Assembly: GCF_036226465.1 (NCBI RefSeq)
Contig: NZ_CP108476.1
Coordinates: 5,208,001 to 5,272,000 of the forward strand
Direction of reading: 5' to 3'
Origin: Kitasatospora sp. NBC_01250
Lineage (GTDB): Bacteria; Actinomycetota; Actinomycetes; Streptomycetales; Streptomycetaceae
Length of the DNA: 64,000 nt
Below are positions 41,098 to 48,466 of this stretch, one piece after another (the first letter of the stretch is position 1; each line of letters begins with the position of its first letter). The notes beneath the pieces were generated by a model. That model saw only the letters and a list, made by a program, of their open reading frames with translations, was not told the origin of the DNA and did not search any database. The position numbers were made by a program, and so were the translations under genes.

Positions 41098-41517
41098 ATG
41101 GACCGCGCCCCGGGGCACGGCATCCGGCTCACGCGCCGGGGAGACGAAGATCTCTACCTGACTACTGCCGCCCGGGCCGAGCAGGCGGTCGAGATCGTTG
41201 ACTCCACCACCCGGATATTCGTTGCTCTGCTGCGGAGCGATCCGCAGGCGGTCACGTTGCTGACCAGGGTCTTTCCCGAAGCATTCCCCTGGGTACGGTT
41301 TCTCCCTGCCGAGGCCGTTCGCGAGTTCCTTGTCGAGCTCGTGGACACGGCCAAGGCGAGCACGGCCCTCGGGGTGATCGACCCCATCGGCACCGTCATC
41401 GCAGCCTGGAAGCACACCGCAGAGGCTTACTCCGACCCCGAGCTGTTCGCGGCGCTCACCACCGACAGTGGCGAGGACCACGGTTGTGTGACCGTCCCGG
41501 AGGGGGCGGAGGAGTGA
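41098..41517 (+). CDS. Phd/YefM-like antitoxin with damaged 5' end
   Basis: A protein of 139 residues from ATG 41098. It is homologous to streptomycete prevent-host-death-type antitoxins (GIRLTRRGDEDLYLTTAARA, LLTRVFPEAFPWVRFLPAEA). However, the conserved family N-terminus (ATFSELLQRPKDTVAKMD) lies upstream in the same frame from 41050, and no ATG, GTG or TTG occurs between the in-frame stop at 41023 and 41098. The expected start is ACG at 41044-41046, suggesting ATG-to-ACG loss. Translation from 41098 would lack the DNA-binding N-terminus. The stop overlaps the toxin remnant by GTGA. Confidence 0.6.
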   Translation: MDRAPGHGIRLTRRGDEDLYLTTAARAEQAVEIVDSTTRIFVALLRSDPQAVTLLTRVFPEAFPWVRFLPAEAVREFLVELVDTAKASTALGVIDPIGTVIAAWKHTAEAYSDPELFAALTTDSGEDHGCVTVPEGAEE

Positions 41518-41798
41518 CGACGAAGCGAGGGGACCGTGCTGCGCCGCCGCCCGGTGAGGGCGAGTTCGACGCGCGTGCCGCCAGTAGCGAGGCGGGAAAG
41601 GGCTGGGGCGACGGTGTCGGTGTGGTTCACCCGGGCGAGGAAGGTGGGCGACTGCCTCGCTCAGGAGGCGCGACCACCGTCCTCACCGGCATCGCCGAGA
41701 CCATCGCCATCACCGCGCCGCCCGGCCGGCCGGTGCCGTCGTGCGGGGGGCTTCGCGGTGGGGTGGAGCGCATCTCAGGGGGCAGACAAATCCGTTGA
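41514..41798 (+). pseudogene. Truncated toxin gene remnant of the Phd-type pair
   Basis: GTG 41514 overlaps the antitoxin stop. The first 34 residues (TTKRGDRAAPPPGEGEFDAR, ASSEAGKGWGDG) match the N-terminus of the RelE-like partner toxins of this family as recalled, but the rest (from about 41620) is unrelated low-quality frame and lacks the expected C-terminal strand block. I interpret it as a frameshifted or recombined remnant. Confidence 0.5.
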
Positions 41799-41822
41799 TC
41801 ATCCGATCGGCCATGCGCGACG

Positions 41823-42851
41823 ATGATCGATCCACGGACCACGCACCGCCCACCCCCCCCGGACGGATCCCGCATGCGAAGCCCTTCACAAGCCGCTGCC
41901 CCGCGAGCCGCCGCCCCGCGTTCGCCGTTCGCCGATCTGCCGTTGCTGGCGGTGGCGGTGGTGTGGGGGTCGAGCTTCCTCGCGGTGAAGCACCTGGCCT
42001 CGGCCACGACGGTGGTGCCCATGCTGGTGCTGCGGTTCGGGGTGGTGCTGCCGCTGCTCGGAGGGTTCGCCTGGCGGGGGCTGCGGGGCCTGGGGGCGGC
42101 GCAGTGGCGGGGTGGGGCGGTGCTCGGGGGGATCCTGGGCGGCATCTTCCTGCTGGAGAGCTACGGGGTGGTGCACACCTCGGCGACCAACGCCGGGCTG
42201 ATCATCAGCCTGACGATGATCCTCACGCCGCTCGCCGAGAGCGTGGTGACCCGCACCGCGATCCCGCGCGCCTTCGTCGGGGCGGCGGCGCTCTCGCTGC
42301 TCGGGGTCGGGCTGCTGACCGAGGGCTCGGGGCTGCGCGCACCCTCGCTCGGGGACCTGCTGGTGCTGGGGGCGGCCGTGCTGCGGACCGTGCACGTGCT
42401 GGCGATGTCGCGCAGCCGGGCGCTGCGCGGGGTCGACTCGCTCGCCCTCACCTGGGTGCAACTGGCGGCGGCCACCATGGTGTTCGTGCTCGCCAGCCCG
42501 TTCGGCGGGCCGGCGCCGTGGCGGGTGGCGGCGGGGTGGGGGCCGGGGCAGTGGACACTGCTGCTCTATCTCGCGCTGTTCTGCACGCTGTTCGCGTTCT
42601 TCGTCCAGATGTGGGCGGTGCGCGCCACCTCGCCGTCCCGGGTGAGCCTGCTGCTGGGCACCGAGCCGCTCTGGGCCGCGGTCTTCGGCATGGCCCTCGG
42701 CGGCGACCGCCTCAGCGTGCTCGCCCTCTGCGGCGGCGTGCTCGTCCTGCTCGGCACCGAGGCCGGCCGTCGTGCCGTCCTCCCGAGCCAGGCCGCCGCC
42801 GCCCCCGCGGCCGAGGCGGACCTCCCGGAACCCGAGCCGGCCTCCTTGTGA
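41823..42851 (+). CDS. EamA/DMT-family transporter
   Basis: A 342-residue inner-membrane protein with 10 predicted helices in two EamA repeats. The first starts LLAVAVVWGSSFLAVKHLAS and the second near LGDLLVLGAAVLRTVHVLAM; late signature PSRVSLLLGTEPLWAAVFGM is typical. It probably exports a metabolite. ATG 41823 is used; ATG 41874 would remove a Pro/Ala-rich lead. Neither has a strong ribosome-binding site. A Pro/Glu-rich tail ends the protein. Confidence 0.85.
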   Translation: MIDPRTTHRPPPPDGSRMRSPSQAAAPRAAAPRSPFADLPLLAVAVVWGSSFLAVKHLASATTVVPMLVLRFGVVLPLLGGFAWRGLRGLGAAQWRGGAVLGGILGGIFLLESYGVVHTSATNAGLIISLTMILTPLAESVVTRTAIPRAFVGAAALSLLGVGLLTEGSGLRAPSLGDLLVLGAAVLRTVHVLAMSRSRALRGVDSLALTWVQLAAATMVFVLASPFGGPAPWRVAAGWGPGQWTLLLYLALFCTLFAFFVQMWAVRATSPSRVSLLLGTEPLWAAVFGMALGGDRLSVLALCGGVLVLLGTEAGRRAVLPSQAAAAPAAEADLPEPEPASL

Positions 42852-43068
42852 AGCAAGGGTCAAGCGCCCGCCATCGCCTCGTCACCCGGTCGAGTGGCCG
42901 CCTTATCACGTCAATCTGAGTCTCAGAAATTTGCGTCGATCGGCGCATAGTTGATATAGGAAAGCGGCTTTGACCAGCCACTCTGCCGATAAATGTGACT
43001 GTTTGCGACCATCTGAGTTCTTTGCGTTCATATCGTGCGACCTGACGCCATGGCTACCGGTCTGTGAG
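42852..43068. other. Upstream part of the nuo control region
   Basis: Relatively AT-rich sequence between the EamA gene and the nuo operon. It contains TCTGAG-t-CTCAGA (42915-42927). An 86-codon minus-strand open frame across 42906-43166 has no recognised relatives and is not called. Confidence 0.4.
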
Positions 43069-43115
43069 GTGGTGTAGATCACAAAGATCCCCTCTGACTG
43101 CGTGTCGCAGATCAC
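43069..43115 (+). promoter_or_regulatory. Two Crp-like GTG-N6-ATCAC motifs upstream of nuoA
   Basis: GTG-N6-ATCACAA occurs at 43069-43084 and again at 43102-43117, exactly 33 bp apart (about three helical turns). It differs at one base from the Streptomyces Crp consensus GTG-N6-GNCAC. A -10-like TAGGAT follows at 43129-43134. Confidence 0.45.
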
Positions 43116-43151
43116 AAGCGGACGGGCATAGGATGCGCTCGATCCGGGCTT

Positions 43152-43167
43152 TGTGAACTGCCTCACA
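43152..43167 (+). promoter_or_regulatory. Rex operator (ROP) upstream of nuoA
   Basis: TGTGAACTGCCTCACA matches the Rex consensus TGTGAAC-N3-TTCACA at all but one defined base. Rex senses NADH/NAD+ and represses respiratory genes when NADH is high. The site lies 99 bp before nuoA and just downstream of a TAGGAT -10-like box (43129-43134), a position fit for repression. Confidence 0.7.
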
Positions 43168-43265
43168 TGGGGTGGATCTCGGGAACCGGATCACCGGATC
43201 ACCCCAGGGTGACCCGGCGGTTCCGATCTGCAGTCAAGGACGACTGGACGGAGGGAGCGAGGCAG

Positions 43266-43625
43266 ATGAATGCCTACGCGCCGATCCTCGTACTCGGTGC
43301 CATCGCGGCGGCGTTCGCGGTCGGCTCCGTCGTGATGGCCTCGCTGACCGGCCCCAAGCGATACAACCGGGCCAAGTTGGAAGCCTACGAGTGCGGCATC
43401 GAGCCGACCCCGCAGCCGGTGGGCGGCGGTCGGTTCCCGATCAAGTACTACCTGACGGCGATGCTCTTCATCGTCTTCGACATCGAGATCGTCTTCCTCT
43501 ACCCGTGGGCGGTCAGCTTCGACGCCCTGGGGATCTTCGGGCTGGTCGAGATGCTCCTGTTCATCGCCACCGTCTTCGTCGCCTACGCCTACGTCTGGCG
43601 GCGCGGCGGCCTGGAGTGGGACTAG
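43266..43625 (+). CDS. nuoA: NADH-quinone oxidoreductase subunit A
   Basis: Small membrane subunit of complex I. 119 residues with three helices (APILVLGAIAAAFAVGSVVM; YYLTAMLFIVFDIEIVFLYP; LVEMLLFIATVFVAYAYVW) and the conserved loop AKLEAYECGIEPTPQP, whose Cys lies at the quinone-channel entrance. ATG 43266 follows GGAGGGAGCGAGG. First gene of the 14-gene operon. Confidence 0.96.
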   Translation: MNAYAPILVLGAIAAAFAVGSVVMASLTGPKRYNRAKLEAYECGIEPTPQPVGGGRFPIKYYLTAMLFIVFDIEIVFLYPWAVSFDALGIFGLVEMLLFIATVFVAYAYVWRRGGLEWD

Positions 43626-43715
43626 GCGCCGCGCGCAGCGGGCGGGCGATCACCACGGGGGCGATCAACAGCAGTGCGATCAGCTGGACTTGAGGCCACT
43701 GAGAGGGATGGGTAG

Positions 43716-44270
43716 ATGGGAATCGAGGAGAAGCTGCCGAGCGGCTTTCTGCTCACCACGGTGGAGAGTGCCGCGGGGTGGGTGAGAAAGGCCTCGGTCT
43801 TCCCGGCCACTTTCGGACTGGCCTGCTGTGCCATCGAGATGATGACCACCGGCGCCGGGCGCTACGACCTGGCCCGGTTCGGGATGGAGGTCTTCCGCGG
43901 CTCGCCCCGGCAGGCCGATCTGATGATCGTGGCGGGGCGGGTGAGCCAGAAGATGGCCCCGGTGCTGCGCCAGGTCTACGACCAGATGGCCAACCCGAAG
44001 TGGGTCATCTCGATGGGCGTCTGCGCGTCCTCGGGCGGCATGTTCAACAACTACGCGATCGTCCAGGGCGTCGACCACATCGTGCCCGTGGACATCTACC
44101 TGCCGGGGTGTCCGCCCCGCCCGGAGATGCTGATGGACGCGATCATCAAGCTGCACCACAAGATCCAGCACGAGCCGCTCGGCGTGAACAGGCGGCGGGC
44201 CGAGGAAGCGGCCGAGGAGCGGGCGCTGCTCGCCACCCCGACCAGCGAGATGCGGGGGCTGCTGCAATGA
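43716..44270 (+). CDS. nuoB: NADH-quinone oxidoreductase subunit B
   Basis: Peripheral-arm subunit carrying the N2 [4Fe-4S] cluster that passes electrons to menaquinone. 184 residues; ligands are the adjacent Cys37-Cys38 (LACCAIEMM), the Cys in SMGVCASSGG and the Cys in LPGCPPRPE. The 90-bp gap from nuoA has three GCGATCA copies at exact 15-bp spacing. It overlaps nuoC by ATGA. Confidence 0.96.
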   Translation: MGIEEKLPSGFLLTTVESAAGWVRKASVFPATFGLACCAIEMMTTGAGRYDLARFGMEVFRGSPRQADLMIVAGRVSQKMAPVLRQVYDQMANPKWVISMGVCASSGGMFNNYAIVQGVDHIVPVDIYLPGCPPRPEMLMDAIIKLHHKIQHEPLGVNRRRAEEAAEERALLATPTSEMRGLLQ

Positions 44271-45025
44271 CGGACACCCCCAAGCAGCCCGATGCTCCCA
44301 AGCAGCCCGAAGGCCCGCAGACTCCGGACGCTCCCGCCGTCCCGGAGACCCGCAAGGAGATCCCGCTCGAGGTGATCGGCCGGCGCCAGGGCATGTTCGG
44401 TGCCCACGGCAGCGGCGACACCTCGGGCTTCGGCGGCCTGGCCGCCGCGATCGTGCTGCCCGCGCCGGCCGAGCGCCCGTACGGCGGCTGGTTCGACGAG
44501 GTGGCCGACGAGCTGGAGGGCGCCCTGGAGGAACAGGGGCTCGACCCGGCCGTGGTGATCGAGAAGACCGTGGTCGACCGCGCCGAGCTGACCTTCCAGA
44601 TCGCCCGCGAGCACCTGCTGGCCACCGTCCGCACACTGCGCGACGACCCGGCGCTGCGCTTCGAACTCTGCCTGGGCGTCAGCGGCGTGCACTATCCGGG
44701 TGAGGCCGGGCGCGAGCTGCACGCGGTCTACCACCTGCGCTCGATCACCCACACCCGGCTGATCCGGATCGAGGTCACCGCGCCGGACGCCGACCCGCGG
44801 ATCCCGTCGGTGGTCAGCGTCTATCCCACCAACGACTGGCACGAGCGCGAGGCCTACGACTTCTTCGGGATCGTCTTCGAGGGTCACCCGGCGCTGACCC
44901 GGATCATGATGCCGGACGACTGGCTGGGCCACCCGCAGCGCAAGGACTACCCGCTCGGCGGCATCCCCGTCGAGTACAAGGGTGCCCAGATCCCGGCTCC
45001 CGACCAGCGGAGGTCGTACTCCTGA
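44267..45025 (+). CDS. nuoC: NADH-quinone oxidoreductase subunit C
   Basis: Peripheral-arm subunit (30-kDa type) that contacts NuoB and NuoD. 252 residues with a disordered Pro-rich N-terminus, then the conserved YHLRSITHTRLIRIEVTAPD, YPTNDWHEREAYDFFGIVFE and LTRIMMPDDWLGHPQRKDYP. Separate from nuoD, not fused as in E. coli. Overlaps nuoB (ATGA) and nuoD (TGATG). Confidence 0.95.
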   Translation: MTDTPKQPDAPKQPEGPQTPDAPAVPETRKEIPLEVIGRRQGMFGAHGSGDTSGFGGLAAAIVLPAPAERPYGGWFDEVADELEGALEEQGLDPAVVIEKTVVDRAELTFQIAREHLLATVRTLRDDPALRFELCLGVSGVHYPGEAGRELHAVYHLRSITHTRLIRIEVTAPDADPRIPSVVSVYPTNDWHEREAYDFFGIVFEGHPALTRIMMPDDWLGHPQRKDYPLGGIPVEYKGAQIPAPDQRRSYS

Positions 45026-46350
45026 TGAGCACCGAATACGAGGCGGGAGCACGCGAGACCACCGAGGGCCGGGTCTTCACCGTCACCGGTGGCGACTGGG
45101 GCGAGGTGGCGGAGGCCGTCGCGCGTGCCGACGACGAACGCATCATCGTCAACATGGGTCCGCAACACCCCTCCACCCACGGAGTGTTGCGGCTGATCCT
45201 GGAGATCGACGGCGAGACGGTGACCGAGGCCAGGTGCGGCATCGGCTATCTGCACACCGGGATCGAGAAGAACCTCGAATACCGCAACTGGGTGCAGGGC
45301 ACCACCTTCGTCACCCGGATGGATTACCTCACCCCGCTCTTCAACGAGACCGCCTACTGCCTGGCGGTGGAGAAGCTGCTCGGCATCACCGAGCAGATCC
45401 CGGACCGGGCCACCGTGATCCGGGTCCTGATGATGGAGCTCAACCGGATCTCCTCGCACCTGGTGTGCCTGGCCACCGGCGGCATGGAGATCGGCTCCAC
45501 CACGCTGATGATCTACGGCTTCCGGGACCGCGAACTGATCCTGGACATCTTCGAGTTGGTCACCGGCCTGCGGATGAACCACGCCTACGTGCGCCCCGGC
45601 GGCCTGGCCCAGGACCTGCCCCCGGGCGCGGTCGACCAGATCCGCGAGGCGGTCAAGCTCTTCCGCTCCCGGATGCACGAGTACGACAAGCTGGCCACCG
45701 GCAACCCGATCTTCAAGGCCCGCCTGGTCGACGTCGGCCACCTGGACCTGGCCGGCTGCCTGGCACTGGGCGCCACCGGGCCGATCCTGCGGGCCACCGG
45801 CCTGCCGCACGACCTGCGCAAGACCGATCCCTACTGCGGTTACGAGGACTACGACTTCGAGGTGGCGGTCGCGGACACCGCGGACTCCTTCGGGCGGTTC
45901 CTGATCCGCCTGGAGGAGATGCGGCAGTCGCTGCGGATCGTCGAGCAGTGCCTGGACCGGCTGCGCCCGGGGCCGGTCATGGTGGCCGACAAGAAGATCG
46001 CCTGGCCGGCCCAACTGGCCATCGGGCCGGACGGCATGGGCAATTCGCTGGACCACATCCGGAAGATCATGGGCACCTCGATGGAGTCCCTGATCCACCA
46101 CTTCAAGCTGGTCACCGAGGGCTTCCGGGTCCCGGTCGGCCAGGCGTACGCGGCGGTGGAGTCGCCCAAGGGCGAGCTGGGTGTGCACGTGGTGAGCGAC
46201 GGCGGGACCCGGCCCTACCGGGTGCACTTCCGCGACCCCTCGTTCACCAACCTGCAGTCGATGGCGGCGATGTGTGAAGGCGGCCAAGTGGCCGACGTGA
46301 TCGTGGCGGTGGCCGGGATCGACCCGGTGATGGGAGGCGTTGACCGGTGA
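45025..46350 (+). CDS. nuoD: NADH-quinone oxidoreductase subunit D
   Basis: 49-kDa-type subunit forming the quinone site with NuoB. 441 residues with IIVNMGPQHPSTHGVLRLIL, the quinone-site His and Tyr regions (GPQHPSTHG, ARCGIGYLHTGIEKN), RMDYLTPLFNETAYCLAVEK, and a C-terminal SVADVIVAV-like ending (MCEGGQVADVIVAVAGIDPV). The N-terminal 35 residues are variable. Confidence 0.96.
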   Translation: MSTEYEAGARETTEGRVFTVTGGDWGEVAEAVARADDERIIVNMGPQHPSTHGVLRLILEIDGETVTEARCGIGYLHTGIEKNLEYRNWVQGTTFVTRMDYLTPLFNETAYCLAVEKLLGITEQIPDRATVIRVLMMELNRISSHLVCLATGGMEIGSTTLMIYGFRDRELILDIFELVTGLRMNHAYVRPGGLAQDLPPGAVDQIREAVKLFRSRMHEYDKLATGNPIFKARLVDVGHLDLAGCLALGATGPILRATGLPHDLRKTDPYCGYEDYDFEVAVADTADSFGRFLIRLEEMRQSLRIVEQCLDRLRPGPVMVADKKIAWPAQLAIGPDGMGNSLDHIRKIMGTSMESLIHHFKLVTEGFRVPVGQAYAAVESPKGELGVHVVSDGGTRPYRVHFRDPSFTNLQSMAAMCEGGQVADVIVAVAGIDPVMGGVDR

Positions 46351-47102
46351 CATCCGACCCTCATGCGGGCGTCGACCTCGGGCTGCCGGCGCTGCCGGCC
46401 AAGCCCTATCCGCCAGAGGTGCACCAGCGCCTCGCCGCCGACGCGAAGGAGCTGATCGCCCGCTACCCGCAGGCCCGCTCCGCCCTGCTGCCGCTGCTGC
46501 ACCTGGTGCAGGCCGAGGAGGGCTTCGTCAGCCCGACCGGGATCCGCTTCTGCGCCGAGCAGGTGGAGCTGACCACGGCCGAGGTCACGGCGGTGGCCAC
46601 CTTCTACACGATGTACCGGCGCAAGCCCGCCGGGACGTACCACGTGGGCGTGTGCACCAACACGCTCTGCGCGGTGCTCGGCGGCGACGAGATCTTCGCC
46701 GGGCTCCAGGAGCACCTGGGCATCGGCAACAACGAGACCACCGAGGACGGTTCGGTCTCGCTGGAGCACATCGAGTGCAACGCGGCCTGCGACTACGCCC
46801 CCGTGGTGATGGTCAACTGGGAGTTCTTCGACAACCAGACGCCGGACAGCGCCAAGCAGCTGGTCGACGAGCTGCGGGCGGGCACCGAGGTGCGGCCCAC
46901 CCGGGGCGCCCGGCTCTGCTCCTTCAAGGAGACCGCCCGGATCCTGGCCGGCTTCCCGGACGCGCGCGAGGGTGCCAACGACGAGTCCGGCGCGGGCGGT
47001 GTGCCCAGCCTGGCCGGGCTGCGGCTGGCCAAGGGCGAGTCGCTGCCCGGCGCGCCCGGTGCCCGCGTGGTCTCCCCGCGCAACGAAGGGACGGAAGCGT
47101 GA
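46347..47102 (+). CDS. nuoE: NADH-quinone oxidoreductase subunit E
   Basis: 24-kDa-type subunit carrying the N1a [2Fe-2S] cluster. 251 residues; the cluster ligands are in VCTNTLCAVLGG and ECNAACDYAPVVMVN, after the helical TAVATFYTMYRRKPAGTYHV. It is longer than many bacterial NuoE (about 160-180) because of a C-terminal extension from about residue 175 that is polar and probably disordered. Confidence 0.95.
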   Translation: MTSDPHAGVDLGLPALPAKPYPPEVHQRLAADAKELIARYPQARSALLPLLHLVQAEEGFVSPTGIRFCAEQVELTTAEVTAVATFYTMYRRKPAGTYHVGVCTNTLCAVLGGDEIFAGLQEHLGIGNNETTEDGSVSLEHIECNAACDYAPVVMVNWEFFDNQTPDSAKQLVDELRAGTEVRPTRGARLCSFKETARILAGFPDAREGANDESGAGGVPSLAGLRLAKGESLPGAPGARVVSPRNEGTEA

Positions 47103-48466
47103 TGACCGCCACCGAGCCGGCCGAGAAGCTGCTCAGCCCCGTGCTCTCCGCCTCCTGGGACGACCACCGGCCGTGGTCGCTGACGACCTACCAACGCCAC
47201 GACGGCTACCAGGGCCTGCGCAACGCCCTGGCGATGGACCCGGACGCGCTGATCGCGCTGGTCAAGGAGTCCGGCCTGCGCGGTCGCGGCGGCGCCGGGT
47301 TCCCCACCGGCATGAAGTGGCAGTTCATCCCGCAGAACGACGGCAAGCCGCACTACCTGGTGGTCAACGCGGACGAGTCCGAGCCCGGGACCTGCAAGGA
47401 CATCCCGCTGCTCTTCGCCAACCCGCACGCGCTGATCGAGGGCATGGTGATCGCCTCCTACGCGATCCGCTGCGACCACGCCTTCATCTACCTGCGCGGC
47501 GAGGTGGTCCCGGTGCTGCGCCGGCTGCACGCGGCCGTCGCCGAGGCGTACGACGCGGGCTTCCTCGGCCGGGACATCCTCGGCTCGGGGGTGGACCTCG
47601 ACATCACCGTGCACGCGGGCGCCGGCGCCTACATCTGCGGCGAGGAGACCGCGCTGCTCGACTCGCTGGAGGGCCGCCGCGGCCAGCCCCGGCTGCGCCC
47701 GCCGTTCCCGGCGATCGCGGGCCTGTACGCCTGCCCGACGGTGGTCAACAACGTCGAGTCGATCGCCTCGGTGCCGCCGATCCTGGTCCGCGGCAAAGAG
47801 TGGTTCACCTCGCTGGGCACCGAGAAGTCGCCAGGCTTCACCCTCTACTCGCTCTCCGGCCACGTCACCAACCCCGGCCAGTACGAGGCGCCGCTCGGCG
47901 TGACGCTGCGCCAGCTGCTCGAGGTCAGCGGCGGGGTGCGGGCCGGGCATCAGCTCAAGTTCTGGACCCCGGGCGGCAGTTCGACGCCGATGTTCACCGA
48001 GGAGCACCTCGATGTGCCGCTCGACTACGAGGCGGTGGGCGCGGCCGGCTCGATGCTCGGCACCAAGGCGCTGCAGATCTTCGACGAGACCACCTGCGTG
48101 GTGCGCGCGGTGACCCGGTGGACCGAGTTCTACGCCCACGAGTCCTGCGGCAAGTGCACCCCGTGCCGCGAAGGCACGTACTGGCTCGTCCAGTTGCTGC
48201 GCCGGATCGAGGCGGGCGAGGGCGTCGAGGGCGACCTGGAGAAGCTGCTCGACATCGCCGACAACATCAACGGCAAGTCCTTCTGCGCCCTGGGCGACGG
48301 CGCGGCCAGCCCGATCGCCTCCTCGCTGAAGTACTTCCGGGCCGAGTACGAGCGGCACCTGGCCGAGCGCCGCTGCCCGTTCGACCCGGCCGCCGCCACC
48401 GTCTGGGCCGAGAGCCCCCGCTCCTCGACCCCCGAGCCCGTCACCGAGAGGGAGGTGCACGCATGA
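47102..48466 (+). CDS. nuoF: NADH-quinone oxidoreductase subunit F
   Basis: NADH-oxidising subunit with FMN and the N3 [4Fe-4S] cluster. 454 residues: GLRGRGGAGFPTGMKWQFIP (NADH/FMN site), YLVVNADESEPGTCKDIPLL, GAGAYICGEETALLDSLEG, and cluster ligands SCGKCTPCREGT plus a later Cys in GKSFCALGDGA. ATG 47102 overlaps the nuoE stop (TGATG); GTG 47099 is one codon upstream. Confidence 0.95.
   Translation: MTATEPAEKLLSPVLSASWDDHRPWSLTTYQRHDGYQGLRNALAMDPDALIALVKESGLRGRGGAGFPTGMKWQFIPQNDGKPHYLVVNADESEPGTCKDIPLLFANPHALIEGMVIASYAIRCDHAFIYLRGEVVPVLRRLHAAVAEAYDAGFLGRDILGSGVDLDITVHAGAGAYICGEETALLDSLEGRRGQPRLRPPFPAIAGLYACPTVVNNVESIASVPPILVRGKEWFTSLGTEKSPGFTLYSLSGHVTNPGQYEAPLGVTLRQLLEVSGGVRAGHQLKFWTPGGSSTPMFTEEHLDVPLDYEAVGAAGSMLGTKALQIFDETTCVVRAVTRWTEFYAHESCGKCTPCREGTYWLVQLLRRIEAGEGVEGDLEKLLDIADNINGKSFCALGDGAASPIASSLKYFRAEYERHLAERRCPFDPAAATVWAESPRSSTPEPVTEREVHA

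Noticed and set aside
42906..43166. 86-codon minus-strand open frame in the nuo upstream region
   Set aside because: It covers the Rex-like and Crp-like motifs, lacks GC-rich third positions and resembles no known protein.
29558..43265. Prophage or integrative element bounded by att sites
   Set aside because: No integrase, transposase, tRNA or flanking direct repeats were seen; the stretch is called accessory by gene content only.
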